Positions 1 through 12,223 of a stretch of DNA of 64,000 bases are shown here, piece after piece (position 1 is the stretch's first letter; every line of letters starts with the position of its first letter). The notes under the pieces are model-generated. The model searched no databases. It was not told the origin of the DNA and saw only the letters and a program-made list of their open reading frames with translations. Source of the stretch: Psilocybe azurescens (Eukaryota > Basidiomycota > Agaricomycetes > Agaricales > Agrocybaceae); contig JAJIRX010000859.1 of assembly GCA_023853785.1 (NCBI GenBank), forward strand, positions 124,001 to 188,000, given 5' to 3'. The translations under genes were made by a program, and so were the position numbers.

Positions 1-878
1 TCGCCGACCTTCCTTATTTGGTAATTTCACGAATATCGTTCCGTTGCCCTAAGTGTGCGCTTGAGGACGTGCTTATGTGTGTCCTCAAGCAATCTAACCC
101 GCTAACTCCAAAGAGTTGGGCCAGTTTGCTTTTCTTATTGATCAGATGACAAAACGACCGAGGTAATTGTTACTAACGATCGCCTCAATCACCTTGTCAC
201 CCTCAAAGGCATATGTATCCTTTCTACAGATGAGGGGATTATTCTATATTGAGGGAGTGTTGCAGTGGGGAACATTACTTCCACGTTGGCAGCAGCTTTG
301 GCCAACTCTAAGTTGAAGATTCTCCTACGGGTGTGGATTGTTTCTTTTTGGGCTTGTGCGAGATTATCTAAATACAACGTTGCAACTTTATCCAGGCAGG
401 CGATGCTGACATCAAGTTAGCAATTTCTTGATACACACCAATAATATCATTACTAATCCCACCAAAAAGTTGCAACTGGCCAGGAGGCCATGCATCTGCC
501 CTCGCCATGGATTGGTATGGCGCAAAGCGCCTCGCAAAAACTCCATTTACCAACATGACAATCAACGGAGCCCCTGTTGCCGCCATTCAGAACGTGGATA
601 ACTTCTCTTTCGCGTGAGTTATTAAATCAATCGTGTTCAGTCACCTTCGTTCTTCTTTCGCTTCCCTGATGCATATTCTGTTTTCTGTTTTATGGACAAT
701 AGCCGAGTCTTCCTAGCTGGTCATGAAGTCGTTCGTCCTGTTTCCTGAAGGAGAGCGTCCCCTTTCTAACGCTTGCTTTATTTTATCAAAATCACAGCCG
801 GCGTTCCAGCCGCAAGCCGCCTTCGAAATCTTCAAGCAGATCATCAATAAAAAGCAACTACACTCGGTCACAGTCTGA
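1..878 (+). CDS. Serine carboxypeptidase (peptidase S10), 3' part
   Basis: C-terminal part of a serine carboxypeptidase, an alpha/beta-hydrolase exopeptidase that works in the vacuole or outside the cell; the 5' part lies beyond the window. Splicing the exons near 266-330, 396-415, 480-613, 703-730 and 798-878 gives one frame with the family landmarks in order: AGDADINCNWPGG (acidic member of the catalytic triad), ALAMDWYGA, TPFTNMTINGAPV, NVDNFSFARVF, then AGHEVPAFQPQAAFEIF with the catalytic His, and a stop at 876-878. The catalytic Ser (GESYGG-type motif) should lie upstream and is not seen. The exon carrying the Asp is only 20 nt long. Exons before position 266 were not resolved. Family assignment is firm; the class within S10 is not. 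Confidence 0.8.
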
Positions 879-1108
879 GAAACGAATATATACAACGGTT
901 TCACATAGTACATGAGAAAGCGTTGGTGAATTGAAATGAAGCAGAAATTATATGATCGTAAATTTACAACCATACTACTGTAAACGATAACAAATTCTAC
1001 ATGCTCATCTTCCACGATATGTCCATCATCCAGTAAATTGGGAACTCCGCGATTTCGTCTGATGACGACATACAGTAACATAGTACAAACCTGTATTTCA
1101 ACCCACTT
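879..1108. other. Convergent intergenic gap
   Basis: Short 3'-to-3' space between the carboxypeptidase and VMS1. It should hold both polyadenylation regions. No further feature seen. Confidence 0.5.
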
Positions 1109-3273
1109 TCAACTGCCCTGTAGTCCTTTCAATCGGGCTTCAGCTGCTCTAGCTCGCCGCTCCCTTTCCACTTTTGCTCTCATTTCAGGCGTAAGCCCTG
1201 CGATCCCTTCAGCAGCACCTGATCCACCTCCAAGTCGCTGCGATGTCGAGTTTGATGACGGATTTGGTATAGGTTTGCTTTCCACGGGAGGTGTCTTGGG
1301 CCTGTCTTTCTCCTTCTCCTTCTCCTTGGCCTCACGCTCCTTGACTCGATCTTTCAACCCTTTCCGACGAACCTTTTTCTTCTCGTCACGCTCCTCTTCC
1401 ATTTCCTGACTGAGGGCGCTTGGGACCCGAGCTGCGCCAAACCAGTCCCACCAATCCGGGTGCGCGGCGGCACAGCGTCTGAAGACATCACGAATCGGTT
1501 TTGTCCGACTAAGATCGTAGGCTGTTCTGCGCGAGCCTGCGAGCACTTTTCGTGGTCCATCCGAGTCGGATTTATTCCCTTCTTCGTCGTCGTCCTGCAC
1601 GTCGCCCGCTTTCGGAGATGGGACTGGAATTGTTGGGTCGGCGCGAGCCTCTTCCAGTAGCCATCGCACCAACTCTTCATGCCCGCCTTGAACTGCCAGC
1701 TGCAGCACCGTCGCTCTTTTCTCGCCCGCCCATTCTGGAATTCTCGCGTCGACGCCACCTAGCGCTTCACCTTCCCTATCCAAGAATACTTTGAGAGGCT
1801 CAAGGCGGCCCTTGTTGACCATTTCTAGAAGGCGACTCCATTTCTCGCGAAAAGCTTCTTCTTCTTTCGAGAGCTTTGGTTGTTTGGGTTTCTCAGGCGC
1901 TGGTTGAACGACGGTCGGTGTCGCTTTGGGTTTCGGCAAGGAAGCTAGATAGGCCTCGTCTTGAGCGCGAAGTTCCTCCTCTGTAAAGTGTGATATCTTG
2001 AAGCGAGTAAGTTCCGTCAGGCATCGTGTCAATTCGGATTGAGTCTGTCAAAGACACCAAGAGATGAGAATAGTCGCAAGAATGAATTGTAGCAAGGCTT
2101 ACCGGACGACGTGTTGGGAATGGGAAGGTTCTCAAACGTTCATCGCGGTTGTTAAATGGCGCGTCTTCGTAGTCGTAGAATATTTTGCGATTAGATGTGC
2201 TTGCACGAATCCAAATTCGTTCACAATCAGCTAGATCATCTTTCCATTCTTCGAGCAATCCTCGAATGTCCTATACATTAATTAACCAAAGATCATACGG
2301 AGGCACGACCCTACGTACGTCTCGCAGTGCCTGTTCACCATAACGTCGAAGTTGAGCACCAGCACTCTTTGCCGGACCTTTAGCATTGTCATTAGTTGAT
2401 TGGGAACCACCCTGTTTCCGTCGAGCTGATTCGTTGAATTGAGATCAAAGAGGAACAATTCAATAGAATAAAAACCCACTGGTATACCGATGGAATGTTT
2501 TGTGTAGAAGGACTTCAGTGTCCGGTTTGGGTTTTCTGGGTTTCTTCTTCCGGGCCTTCTGTTCTTCGTCTTCTGATTCCTCATCTTCGTCTTGACTGAC
2601 TCGGATAACAGCCCCTGCAAAGTGACCTCCAGCCACCATAAACATAGCCCATGTTCGTCCTTCTGGTCGCTTTTGTTGCAAACTCTTTAGCTCCTCCAGA
2701 TACTGAGTTGGTTCTGTTTGCAGAGGGAAGATAGTTCTATAGACGCCGAGTTGTGTGGATGGAGGAGAATGAAACCATGTAAGAGCAGTAACAGGCGGGT
2801 TTTTCAGCGAAGAGTCTGGAGAAGGTGACCTAGTGATCAAACGTTTCGTTTTCCCAACTAGAGTGTTTACGGTGTCTGAATCTTCATCCTCGTCTGAGGA
2901 CTCTGATCCGGACAGAGAATCGTCTAGTCCTAAAATAAAAAAGAATTGTCAGTAGTTAGTAAGTAGAAAGAGGTGAGATGGCACCTTCTACGAGCTGAGC
3001 AAACGCGGCTTCGGACACAGTTTTGCCTCCGTTCAAGCGTGTCTTGACATTATATCGATGCCAATCAGACCTGAAATGGGCTCGTTGTTCGTCAACGTCC
3101 AGAAACACTACGCCGTTGCATATGGCACATGCTCGTGGGCCAGATTTTGATGAGATTACGGCAGGTTCTGGTGTGTGGGATCGAGAAGGGACCCTGTTGA
3201 CAAGATTGCGCGGCGTCAACGACTCTAGGAGTTCAGGCGGGAGAGAAAAGATGTAGTATTGAGAGGTCTGCAT
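1109..3273 (-). CDS. VMS1: VMS1/ANKZF1-type peptidyl-tRNA endonuclease
   Basis: Ribosome-quality-control nuclease that frees stalled nascent chains from 60S-bound tRNA and works with Cdc48/p97. The start (MQTSQYYIFSLPPELL) is followed by a C2H2-like finger (CAIC then HFRSDWHRYNVKTRL), an acidic linker (SESSDEDEDSD), and a VLRF1 release-factor-like domain. In that domain an intron ends just before TRRKQGGSQS, the segment with the catalytic Gln, followed by KSAGAQLRRYGEQALRD. Ankyrin-type sequence follows (TVLQLAVQGGHEELVRWLL), then a long Lys/Glu helix, and a C-terminal VCP-interacting motif RERRARAAEAR that fits R-x5-AA-x2-R. All expected parts are present and in order. Several introns, for example one around 2405-2480. 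Stop at 1109-1111. It shares a 260-bp divergent upstream region with the first SEC53 copy. Confidence 0.92.
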
Positions 3274-3535
3274 ATCTTTATACCTTTGTATATGTGAGTT
3301 GGTATTTCAATCTGTAAGAGAGATCGGTGCGGTATTTAAAGGAATGAATTTTGAGCAAGTGACGGACGCGGCGGAGGAGATGACTTGTGCAAGTTGACTC
3401 GATCTACTGGGAATTGCCGAGTTATCTCAAGTCCCGATTTAGACACTTACATACAGCAGCGCTGAGACCCGAACATCACTCAAGTCGCGCCGTTCACGCT
3501 CATCACCCTTTATTTGCCAATTATAACGTGTCGAA

Positions 3536-4622
3536 ATGGTTTCTGAAGCATTCGCTAGCAGGCCTTTGAAGAAATTATGTTTGTTCGATGTCGATGGTAC
3601 ATTGACCCCTGCGCGTCAGGTATGTTCTTGTCCTACCTCTACACCGTCTAGGTGCTCATCAATGTTGTAGACAGCATCGCCGGAGATGATTAAAACCCTG
3701 GCCGCCGTCCGCAAGAAGCTGGCGATTGGTTTTGTAGGAGGATCTGATCTCGTCAAGATCACTGAACAACTCCAGACTGGCACAGAGGACAGTCAGTGTC
3801 TTCGGCATTGCTTGTGTGCAAGCTCTAATCGTGTTTGCACGTAGTCCTCGATGAATTCGATTACGCCTTTGCTGAAAATGGCTTGACTGCCTATAAACTC
3901 GGAAAGCAACTGCCATCTCAATCCTTCATCAATTTCTTGGGCGAGGAACGATATAAGAAACTCGTTAACTTCCTTCTTCATTACATCGCTGACCTCGATA
4001 TCCCAATCAAGAGGTCCAATTCTTTGCCAGTACTGCATTGCAAGTATTGACGTTTTCATATCTAGGGGCACATTTTTGGAATTCCGTCGTGGAATGTTGA
4101 ATGTTAGTCCTATCGGTCGCAATGCATCGTGAGCTTTCTTCTTTCGCTCTTTAGAGCCCCCATTTATCTTAATTTAGTATCCAAGAACGAAATGAATATG
4201 AAGTTCTTGATCTTGTAAGTCGACACTCCTCATTACTGTCTTCATAGACCCGGAATGATCCATTTAGAAAAATGGCTACCGAGCGGCTCTTGTGCAAGCA
4301 CTAAAAGAAAAGTTCCCTGACTATGGGCTTACCTACTCCATTGGAGGCCAAATCTCCTTCGATGTCTTCCCAACAGGATGGGACAAGACTTTTGCTCTTG
4401 GTCTTGTAGCAGACGAAGATTTCGAGGAGATCCATTTCTTCGGTGACAAGACATACAAGGTGAGTCCCATGGCATTAATAAATAGAAACCTCGACTCAAA
4501 CGGTACTTATTCAGGGAGGAAATGACTATGAGATCTATACCGATCCTCGAACGATTGGACACAGCGTCAAAAGTCCTGCCGACACGATACGTATTCTCAA
4601 GGAATTGTTCCTCCAAGACTAA
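3536..4622 (+). CDS. SEC53: Phosphomannomutase, copy 1
   Basis: HAD-superfamily phosphomannomutase that converts mannose-6-phosphate to mannose-1-phosphate for GDP-mannose, N-glycan, GPI and cell-wall synthesis in the cytosol. The start is [18 protein letters not shown]; the catalytic motif [10 protein letters not shown] is intact. Then come [76 protein letters not shown] and the metal-binding end [17 protein letters not shown]. It ends LKELFLQD with a TAA at 4620-4622. Six short introns, for instance after the 3619 and 3790 positions. Length, near 250 residues, is normal for eukaryotic PMM. It heads a tandem pair with the gene at 5136; all six introns are at the same places in both. Confidence 0.95.
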
Positions 4623-5135
4623 AAGCTATGCGCCCATTGTTTTTGTAGGCTGTAGCACTTCGATACCTGAAGCACAATTGGAACTTTTTACCGCATACCA
4701 GATTGGATTGTATTTTCGATCACGGCATGCAAGGCTGTATGATTATCATTTCTGCGGCAATTAAGACCTTTGAGATTGACTCGGCTCGGACTCGGCTGCA
4801 GTGCTTTTGAGACTTTGTTTGCCGCAATGGCGCTCACAAGGGCAACATATCATGGCTACACACATATACGCTGACGGTAATACGTGTAGATTTCTATCTT
4901 CTTTCTTATACACGGAAGTACCTCGTTTTCGCCACGACTCTGACGACCGTATCACAGGCCGAACGTGGCATCATTAAAGATGATATGATGCCACGTTCAT
5001 GATGCTGTAAATCTGGGTAAAGAGAAGAACAAGTTTACGGAGACGGGCAGCACTAACCTATTTATTCACTTTTACTTAAAAGTCGCGTAGCGCATTCCTT
5101 TTTCCTTGCCTTTATCCCCAACACGACGCGTCAAA
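4623..5135. other. Spacer between SEC53 copies
   Basis: About 510 bp holding the 3' end of copy 1 and the promoter of copy 2. A short inverted repeat (TGATGCCACGTTCATGATG near 4965-5003) is the only structure noticed. No gene seen. Confidence 0.4.
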
Positions 5136-6259
5136 ATGGTCTCTGAAGCCTTTGCTCACAAGCCTTTGAAGAAACTCTATCTGTTTGATGTCGATAACAC
5201 CTTAACCCCTGCGCGTCATGTATGGTCCTCATTTTTGGAACTTCTCCCTTCTGTTATCTGATCAGTACTGCAGCCCAAGAGCTTGACACCAGAGCTGCAT
5301 GAAACCCTACGCGCCCTTCGAGAGAAAGTCGCGATCGGATTTCTAGGAGGTTCCGATTTCAACAAGATCACTGAGCAACTTCAGACCGGTGACGAGAACG
5401 GTGAGAGTGGTTGAAGGTCACTGAGAGGCTCATCGGATACTTGTACTGATATGATCACTAGTCCTTGACCAATTCGACTACGGATTTGCTGAGAATGGGT
5501 TGATTGCCTACAAGCTTGGAAAGCAGCTTCCTTCTCAGTCGTTCATTGGATTCATAGGCGAAGAGCGCTATAAACTTTTAGCAAATTTCATTCTTCATTA
5601 TATTGCCGACCTCGATATTCCAATCAAGAGGTACGGATATCGGCAGATCGCTGGCATTTAAATGTCTTAACGAGCTTCACCTCCAGAGGCACCTTTCTTG
5701 AATTCCGTCGAGGAATGGTCAATGTCAGTCCGATCGGTCGTAATGCGTCGTAAGTGCATCTTTTACACTGCAGGCTCACGATTACCTTCTGAATCCTGAT
5801 TTAGGCTTCAAGAGCGAATGGAGTTCGAAGTTCTTGATATCGTGAGCCGTATAGCATTCATCTGTTGGCGTAGTAGACTGATTGTCTGTTCAGAAAAATG
5901 GATATCGGAAAGCAATGATTGAAGCCCTTAAAGAAAGGTTTCCTGATGCTGGACTGACCTATTCAATTGGGGGTCAACTTTCTTTCGACATTTTCCCGAA
6001 CGGATGGGACAAGACCTTTGCTCTTAGTCATGTAGAGGATGAGCAATTTGAGGAGATCCATTTCTTTGGGGACAAGACGCATAAGGTGTGATTCTGTGTT
6101 CTGTGATCTTCAGAGTTAGAAAATTAATGTTTTCTCTTTTTCTAGGGAGGAAACGATCATGAGATTTACGTCGATTCACGAACTATTGGGCACCATGTCG
6201 AGAATCCTGCGGACACGTTGCGGATCCTTAAGGAACTGCTCGCCCAGAACAAAGTATAA
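5136..6259 (+). CDS. SEC53: Phosphomannomutase, copy 2
   Basis: Second, complete phosphomannomutase in tandem with the first. The start is [18 protein letters not shown]; the catalytic motif reads [10 protein letters not shown], so Gly between the second Asp and the Thr is replaced by Asn, while DxDxT itself is kept. Downstream landmarks are [77 protein letters not shown] and [17 protein letters not shown], ending ELLAQNKV with a TAA at 6257-6259. All six introns sit where copy 1 has them, although their sequences have drifted, so this is an older tandem duplication kept by selection. No frame break was found. It could be a fully redundant enzyme or have shifted specificity; the sequence alone does not say which. 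Confidence 0.94.
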
Positions 6260-6747
6260 ATTCAGGACCTTCCTTGACGGTTATTGCAGGTTGGAAATGG
6301 GCGATTGTAGATTGAACGATGAGAAATGTATTAATGTAGACCATGTTATAACCATTTTCCTACCCCAGAGGTCCGGACCCTGGGTATGCTGGATTCAGTT
6401 GAGCGAGCGTCAAATTCATGGAACTGTGAGGAGGTAAAGTCAACCAATGAAATATATACATGAGTCAGATAGCAACTGATAAATGTGTTGAGAATGAATC
6501 GAGCATAGACGTCAGATTTGGAAAGTCAAGGCAGAGTTTAAGAACGATTGGAAATAGGGGCGGACCGCCCAACACAAAGAAACCAAAACATCGCGTGAGG
6601 TGAGCTGTGACACCAATGTCCATCAATTTCTTTACCAAGACCACGCTCGCTTGTGGCCACCTCTGTTCGACTTTCGAACCACCACTCGACACTCCCTCCA
6701 ACCCAATACCATTCAAACCGACTATTGTCATCGCGCGATAGAGGAAA
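6260..6747. other. Intergenic region upstream of POL3
   Basis: Holds the 3' end of SEC53 copy 2 and the promoter and leader of POL3. No gene, repeat or convincing regulatory site seen. Confidence 0.4.
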
Positions 6748-9700
6748 ATGCCTGCTGAAGTATTATCACAAGCCAAGGAGAATCAGCCACTGACGCGAAC
6801 AAGGTGTGTAGAACACGACTTATTGCATGCGACGCGTCTCATTGGACGCGACTTGAGAACTGAGAACGACGTGGAATCACTACCAATAGCTAAGAAGCGC
6901 AAGCTGGAGCCAGCGAGCTCGTTTGGAAGCCAACCGGCCGCGACACAGCAACCATCATTTACGGAGGTGCTCGAACGGTTGAGAGAAGAGGGTGCAGCAG
7001 GGAATGTTGGTGCGTACTACGTGAAGCGTATTTGCGAGAGATTTCTTACCATTTCAACCACAGGTGCGGAAGGTGGTGCAGGCGAATGGGCTCGACCAGC
7101 ACTCCCTGATCTAAACGAAAAGAAGGATTCAATAAGTACGGGTCGTTCTTCGTGTCATTGGGTGCCATCTCTCATGTTTCTTGTTCAGTCTTCCAGCAGA
7201 TTGATATTGAAACGGCCTCAAGCAGCGATGGTGCTGTCATACTACGAATGTTTGGCGTAACAGAGGTTTGACATATATTCATTGAACTTATAAGACATTG
7301 CTGAACCTGTACATAACTTAGGAAGGTCACAGCGTACTTGCGAGCATCACCAATTTCAAGCCGTACTTCTATGTTCCGGCTCCTCGAGGGTTCACGTCTA
7401 ATGACTTGGAGCCATTCAAGGAATACCTATCTGTGAGATTGAACGCTGCGGTTCGACAAAGTGGAGACTCACTATATGTGCAATTAGAATTACCTAGAAA
7501 ACGGAAGCATGGTGATCAGCATCGAGACGGTTATGCATAAAAGCCTGTGGGGTTATCGCGGAGACGACCAAATCCCCTTCCTCAGGCTTACGCTCACAGA
7601 TCCGAGAAGCGTACCAAAATTAAGAGATGAGTTCCAAGGTGTTAATGAATAAGCAAATCCTGACGATTCCCTTTACGTCTCTTCGACAATGGAGAATGTC
7701 AATACGAGGGTTTCTTTGCCGAACCCACAGCTACATATGAGAGCAACATCGTTTTTACACTTCGCTTTATGATTGACACCAAGGTATGAAGATTTTTCGC
7801 TGATCGTCTCGATTAATTGCTGAAACACGCATATATAGGTCGTTGGTATGAACTGGATTGAAGTTCCCGCTGGAAAATATCGAATTACCCCTCCTGCAAA
7901 CAAACGCTCATCATGTCAACTCGAAATCACTCTTCGGTAAGAAAAACCTAATCTCTCGTGCTACAGTCACTAACCACCGTGTCATTGAAGTTATGATGCT
8001 TTCATTTCTCATGCTCCTGAAGAAAATTGGTCCAGGATCGCTCCTTTACGAATCTTGAGTTTCGATATTGAATGTGCGGGTCGGAAAGGAATCTTCCCCG
8101 AAGCATCTGTGGATCCTGTTATTCAGATAGCTAACATGGTGACCCGACAAGGTGCGCTTGCTTTTGCCTTGGACAGCATTAATATGTTCTCAACCATTTC
8201 AAAAGGCGAACAGAAACCTTTCGTTCGGAATGTTTTCACTCTCAATACCTGCTCGCATATCGTTGGCTCACAAGTGTTGTCGTACAAGAAAGAGGAAGAT
8301 ATGCTGCAAGCATGGAGGGATTTTGTTGAAGAGGTCGATCCTGATGTCGTCATCGGATACAACACTGCTGGCTTCGATTTCCCATATTTAATGGACAGGG
8401 CGAAGGCTCTTAAATGCGTAAAGTTTCCCTACCTTGGTCGTATGAGAGGTCAGAGTCCTGTGAAGCTATTTAAAGAGATATACTTATTTGTGCATAGGCG
8501 TGAAAACGGAAACCAAGGCTACGCATTTTTCCTCGAAGGCTTATGGGCAGCGCGATTCGAAAGATACACCCCTCGATGGCCGGCTCCAACTTGATTTGCT
8601 TCAATTCATGCAACGAGAACACAAGCTTCGCAGTTACACCCTGAATGCTGTGTGTGCTCAATTTCTCGGCGAACAGAAAGAAGACGTCCATTATTCAGTC
8701 ATTTCGGAATTGCAAAATGGTACACCCGAATCAAGACGTCGTTTGGCTGTTTACTGTCTGAAGGTCAGTTCCTTCCACATGTACAAAATCTCTATTAATA
8801 CTTCGTTGTAGGATGCATATCTTCCTCAGCGGTTACTTGACAAGCTTATGTGTCTTGTCAATTACATTGAAATGTCACGCGTCACTGGAGTTCCATTCAA
8901 TTTTTGCTATCTCGAGGGCAGTCTATCAAGGTCTTATCTCAGCTCTATCGTAAAGCCAATGCCGAAGGATACCTGGTGCCTGCTGGAAGGGCAGAAGGTT
9001 TCCGTCTTCTGTATCCCCCTTCCTATATAATGTACTGACACATTCTCTAGGCACCGACGACCAATACGAAGGAGCCACTGTCATTGAACCCAGGAAGGGC
9101 TACTATGACGTCCCCATCGCTACTCTCGATTTTGCGTCTCTGTATCCCTCTATCATGATGGCTCATAACCTGTGTTATACGACCCTTCTTGATAAGCAAA
9201 CCATAGATCGTCTTGGACTGCAAAAAGATGTAGATTATATCCAGACTCCCAATAACGGTTCGTTTAAGTTCACCCAGCTGCCCATCTAGCATCTGATGCG
9301 ATTAACCACCCGCAGATCTATTTGCCACTTCCTCACGGCGAAAGGGCTTGCTCCCTACAATTTTGGAGGATCTAATCTCTGCGCGAAAGCGAGCCAAGGC
9401 GGATTTGAAAAAGAGACTGATCCTTTCAAGAAGGCTGTTTTGGACGGTCGACAATTGGCTCTCAAGGTACGCATCGCTTCTACCGTTTAAAAAGAACTTT
9501 CCAAGTTAACTTTCTCTCTCTGCTAGATCAGTGCCAATTCCGTGTACGGATTCACTGGTGCGACGATCGGAAAGCTGGCGTGTTTGCCCATTTCTTCGAG
9601 TGTTACAGCTTATGGTCGCCAGATGATAGAAAAGACGAAACAAGTAAGCTCGTTCTGGTGGTCATTCTGCGCCGTCTAATTGTATCTTCACATTGCAGGA

Positions 9701-11277
9701 AGTTGAAGCGGAATACAGTATAGCCAATGGACATACACATGATGCTGAAGTTATATATGGTGATACCGATTCTGTCATGGTCAAGTTCGGTCCCACAGAC
9801 CTAGGAAAGGTCATGGATCTAGGTGTGTCGGCGAGGTCGAATACATCTGCTGTTTGCTCCAATTTCTAAAACGCAAATGTTTTGATTTCAGGTCGTGAGG
9901 CAGCTAAGCTAGTCACGCAAAAGTTCATCAAACCCATCAACCTTGAGTTCGAGAAAGTCTATTATCCGTATTTGCTCATCAGCAAAAAGCGTTATGCTGG
10001 TCTTTACTGGACAAAAACGGAGAAATATGATAAAATGGATGCGAAGGGTATCGAGGTGAATTATTATTGGTGACTGGACCGAAATGTTGGCTGATTGCTG
10101 TACTTTTTGTAGACTGTGCGTCGAGATAACTGTCGCCTAGTGTCAACAGTCATCGAAACGTGTCTTCACAAGATGTTGATCGATAGGGATGTCATGGGAG
10201 CTGAAGAGTGAGTCGGGAAATTTTCCTAAATCATCATGTAAAAACTCACGAGGTCCTTTCTAGGTATACCAAGCGCACTATTTCTGATCTCTTACAGAAT
10301 AAAGTCGACATGTCACAACTTGTGATCACAAAAGCTCTTGCCAAAGCTGGTGTGTTTGCTTGTTTCTTGCCTTCAATCTTAGTTTTCTGATTGATGTTGT
10401 TGGACAGATTATGTTGGGAAACAAGCTCATGTTGAGCTTGCTGAGAGGATGAAGCTGCGTGACGCAGGTATGTCTATTCCAAAATAACTGAAGCTATAAC
10501 CATCCCTCTGAACACCGTCTTCAAAGGCTCTGCCCCTGCACTCGGTGATCGTGTTGCGTATGTCATCATTAAGGGTATAAAAGGAGCTGCAGCCTATGAG
10601 AAATCGGAGGATCCCTTATACGTTCTCGAAAATAACATTCCCATTGATACCAAGTACTATCTTGAAAATCAGCTGTCGAAACCACTGCTCCGCATCTTCG
10701 AGCCTATCTTGGGTGAAAAGGCATCATCATTGCGTTAGTGATTTATTATGGATCTATTCCCTGTCTGATTTATGTCTTTGCAGTATCCGGAGATCATACT
10801 CGCACAATTCAGATAGCTACGCCTACGGTCGGTGGTCTTATGAAATTCGCCGTGAAAACGGTAACTTGCCTTGGATGTAAAACGCCTTTACGAGGAAAGG
10901 AGACAAGTAAGCAGTTGTTCGTTACGCTGAAATATTTTGCTGAATTAACCTTTGCTGTCTTAGATGGTGCTTTATGCAAAAATTGTAAACCCAGAATGCA
11001 AGAACTCTATCAGAAACAAGTTTTGTCAACGTCAGATCTTCAAGTGCGATTTTCAAGATTGTGGACCCAATGTCAGCGCTGTCAAGGCTCTCTACACCAG
11101 GTATTTCCATGTCGAATTCATTCATTTCATTGCTAGTTTGCTCACTTTTTTATCACCTCCCAGGATGTTCTCTGCGCCAGTAAAGATTGTCCGATTTTCT
11201 ACATGCGAAAAAAGGCCCAAAAGGATGTAGAAGACGCGAATTCGATTCTCGACCGCTTTGATGGAGACGAGTGGTGA
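6748..11277 (+). CDS. POL3: DNA polymerase delta catalytic subunit
   Basis: Replicative family-B DNA polymerase with 3'-5' proofreading, acting in the nucleus. The N-terminus is basic ([11 protein letters not shown], nuclear-signal like). Exonuclease motifs follow: [11 protein letters not shown] (Exo I), [14 protein letters not shown] (Exo II), [13 protein letters not shown] (Exo III, split by an intron). Polymerase motifs are [14 protein letters not shown] (A), [15 protein letters not shown] (B) and [14 protein letters not shown] (C). The C-terminus has both metal sites: CLGCKTPL with CKNC (CysA) and CQRCQGSL with [14 protein letters not shown] (CysB, the Fe-S site), ending DRFDGDEW. More than ten introns. 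Two places do not read through: a T5 run at 8901-8905 lacks one base relative to the conserved frame ([20 protein letters not shown] follows one base out of phase), and the phase also changes near 7498, through either an extra A or a 37-nt intron. Confidence 0.93.
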
Positions 11278-11450
11278 TCTTCCGCGCTCTTTCGCCTTAT
11301 TGTAACATTATTATTACTTTTCTTCCTCTTTTGCATGTCTATGTTCCCAAACCCTGTAATTGTTTTTTCGCTTCAATCATCGTTAAAGTGTTCTGGATAC
11401 ATTTTGTTGTTGTTTCGCGATCATATCTTGTATGGCTGGTCTTTAACCCT
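11278..11450. other. Convergent gap POL3 / SET gene
   Basis: Short 3'-to-3' spacer with T-rich stretches. No gene seen. Confidence 0.4.
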
Positions 11451-12223
11451 TCAACTACTCGGAAGACTCTGTGCTATGTCTAGAATCCATGGACTGACGT
11501 ATCCGCGTGCTAGGAGGTCTTTTCTTGATACGTATTTGGCGCCCTGGATCGTACCTAGGCAAGTCTGTCCACAAGTCCTCATTTGAACGGCGGAAGATAT
11601 GGACGATGATGAAGAATACGTACGGCCGTGTGGCATCCACAGGTGAATGGTTGGGACATCTCCCATTCTGTGCTGGGGTAGAAAAATGTCACTGCCGGGC
11701 AGAAATATGGGGTGAGTGATTATCGGCGGTATATTTTGGACACTGAACTACGCACATGCGTCTCCTGCGTTGATCGGCTTCAGGGCTTTCAGATGCCACT
11801 TTGTCTGGTCGCTGGAAGACAGATCAAATGCGACGTTAGGTTCGCAGGAGTGATTTACTGGACGCATATTACATTTCTTCTGTGTGACCTTGTAAAATCG
11901 GCTATAAACTAAGCTGGCACACACCGTAGAGGAGATCGCTGTTCAGCTCTATATGGTCTCCTGGGCCGCTACCACATTGTACCGAGGAGTACGCTTTTGG
12001 GCCTTTTGAAATTCCTGTGAGTAACGCTAAAGTTTCTCCGGGCTGGAATGTCTTTGGTGTTTGTCAGAATTGATTGCATATATGGTGTAAGAGGTGGATA
12101 GACTGGGTGATAATGTACCTTTAGACTTTTGAGCGAGGATCGATATTCGCCCGGTACGAATTCCACAACAAAGTCTCGCGGGTGAGTGGGCACATATGAG
12201 CTAGGGGACACGACTACCATCAT
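11451..12223 (-). CDS. SET-domain protein with post-SET-like Cys cluster
   Basis: Small fungal SET-domain protein, a putative protein lysine methyltransferase; the substrate is unknown. Reading the minus strand through short introns gives SPSSYVPTHPRDFVVEFVPG, then TFQPGETLALLTGISKGPKA, YSSVQCGSGPGDHIELNSDL, and across an intron NHSCEPNVAFDLSS (the NHSCxPN cofactor-site motif). After another intron come TFFYPSTEWEMSQPFTCGCH and CLGTIQGAKYVSRKDLLARG, ending DIAQSLPSS with a stop at 11451-11453. The CGC...CLG arrangement resembles a minimal post-SET zinc site. The start is the first of two ATGs at 12223, but the frame stays open upstream into the coding-like segment described separately, so the true N-terminus is uncertain. 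It runs tail-to-tail with POL3. Confidence 0.75.

Noticed and set aside
713..1081. 122-codon minus-strand frame
   Set aside because: Overlaps the last exon of the carboxypeptidase on the other strand and has no recognisable content.
7461..7497. 37-nt intron in POL3 (and even shorter ones near SNX41 30698 and the SET-upstream region)
   Set aside because: These would be far shorter than the other introns. One-base run-length errors, seen in many other genes here, explain the phase changes more simply. Left open only for POL3.
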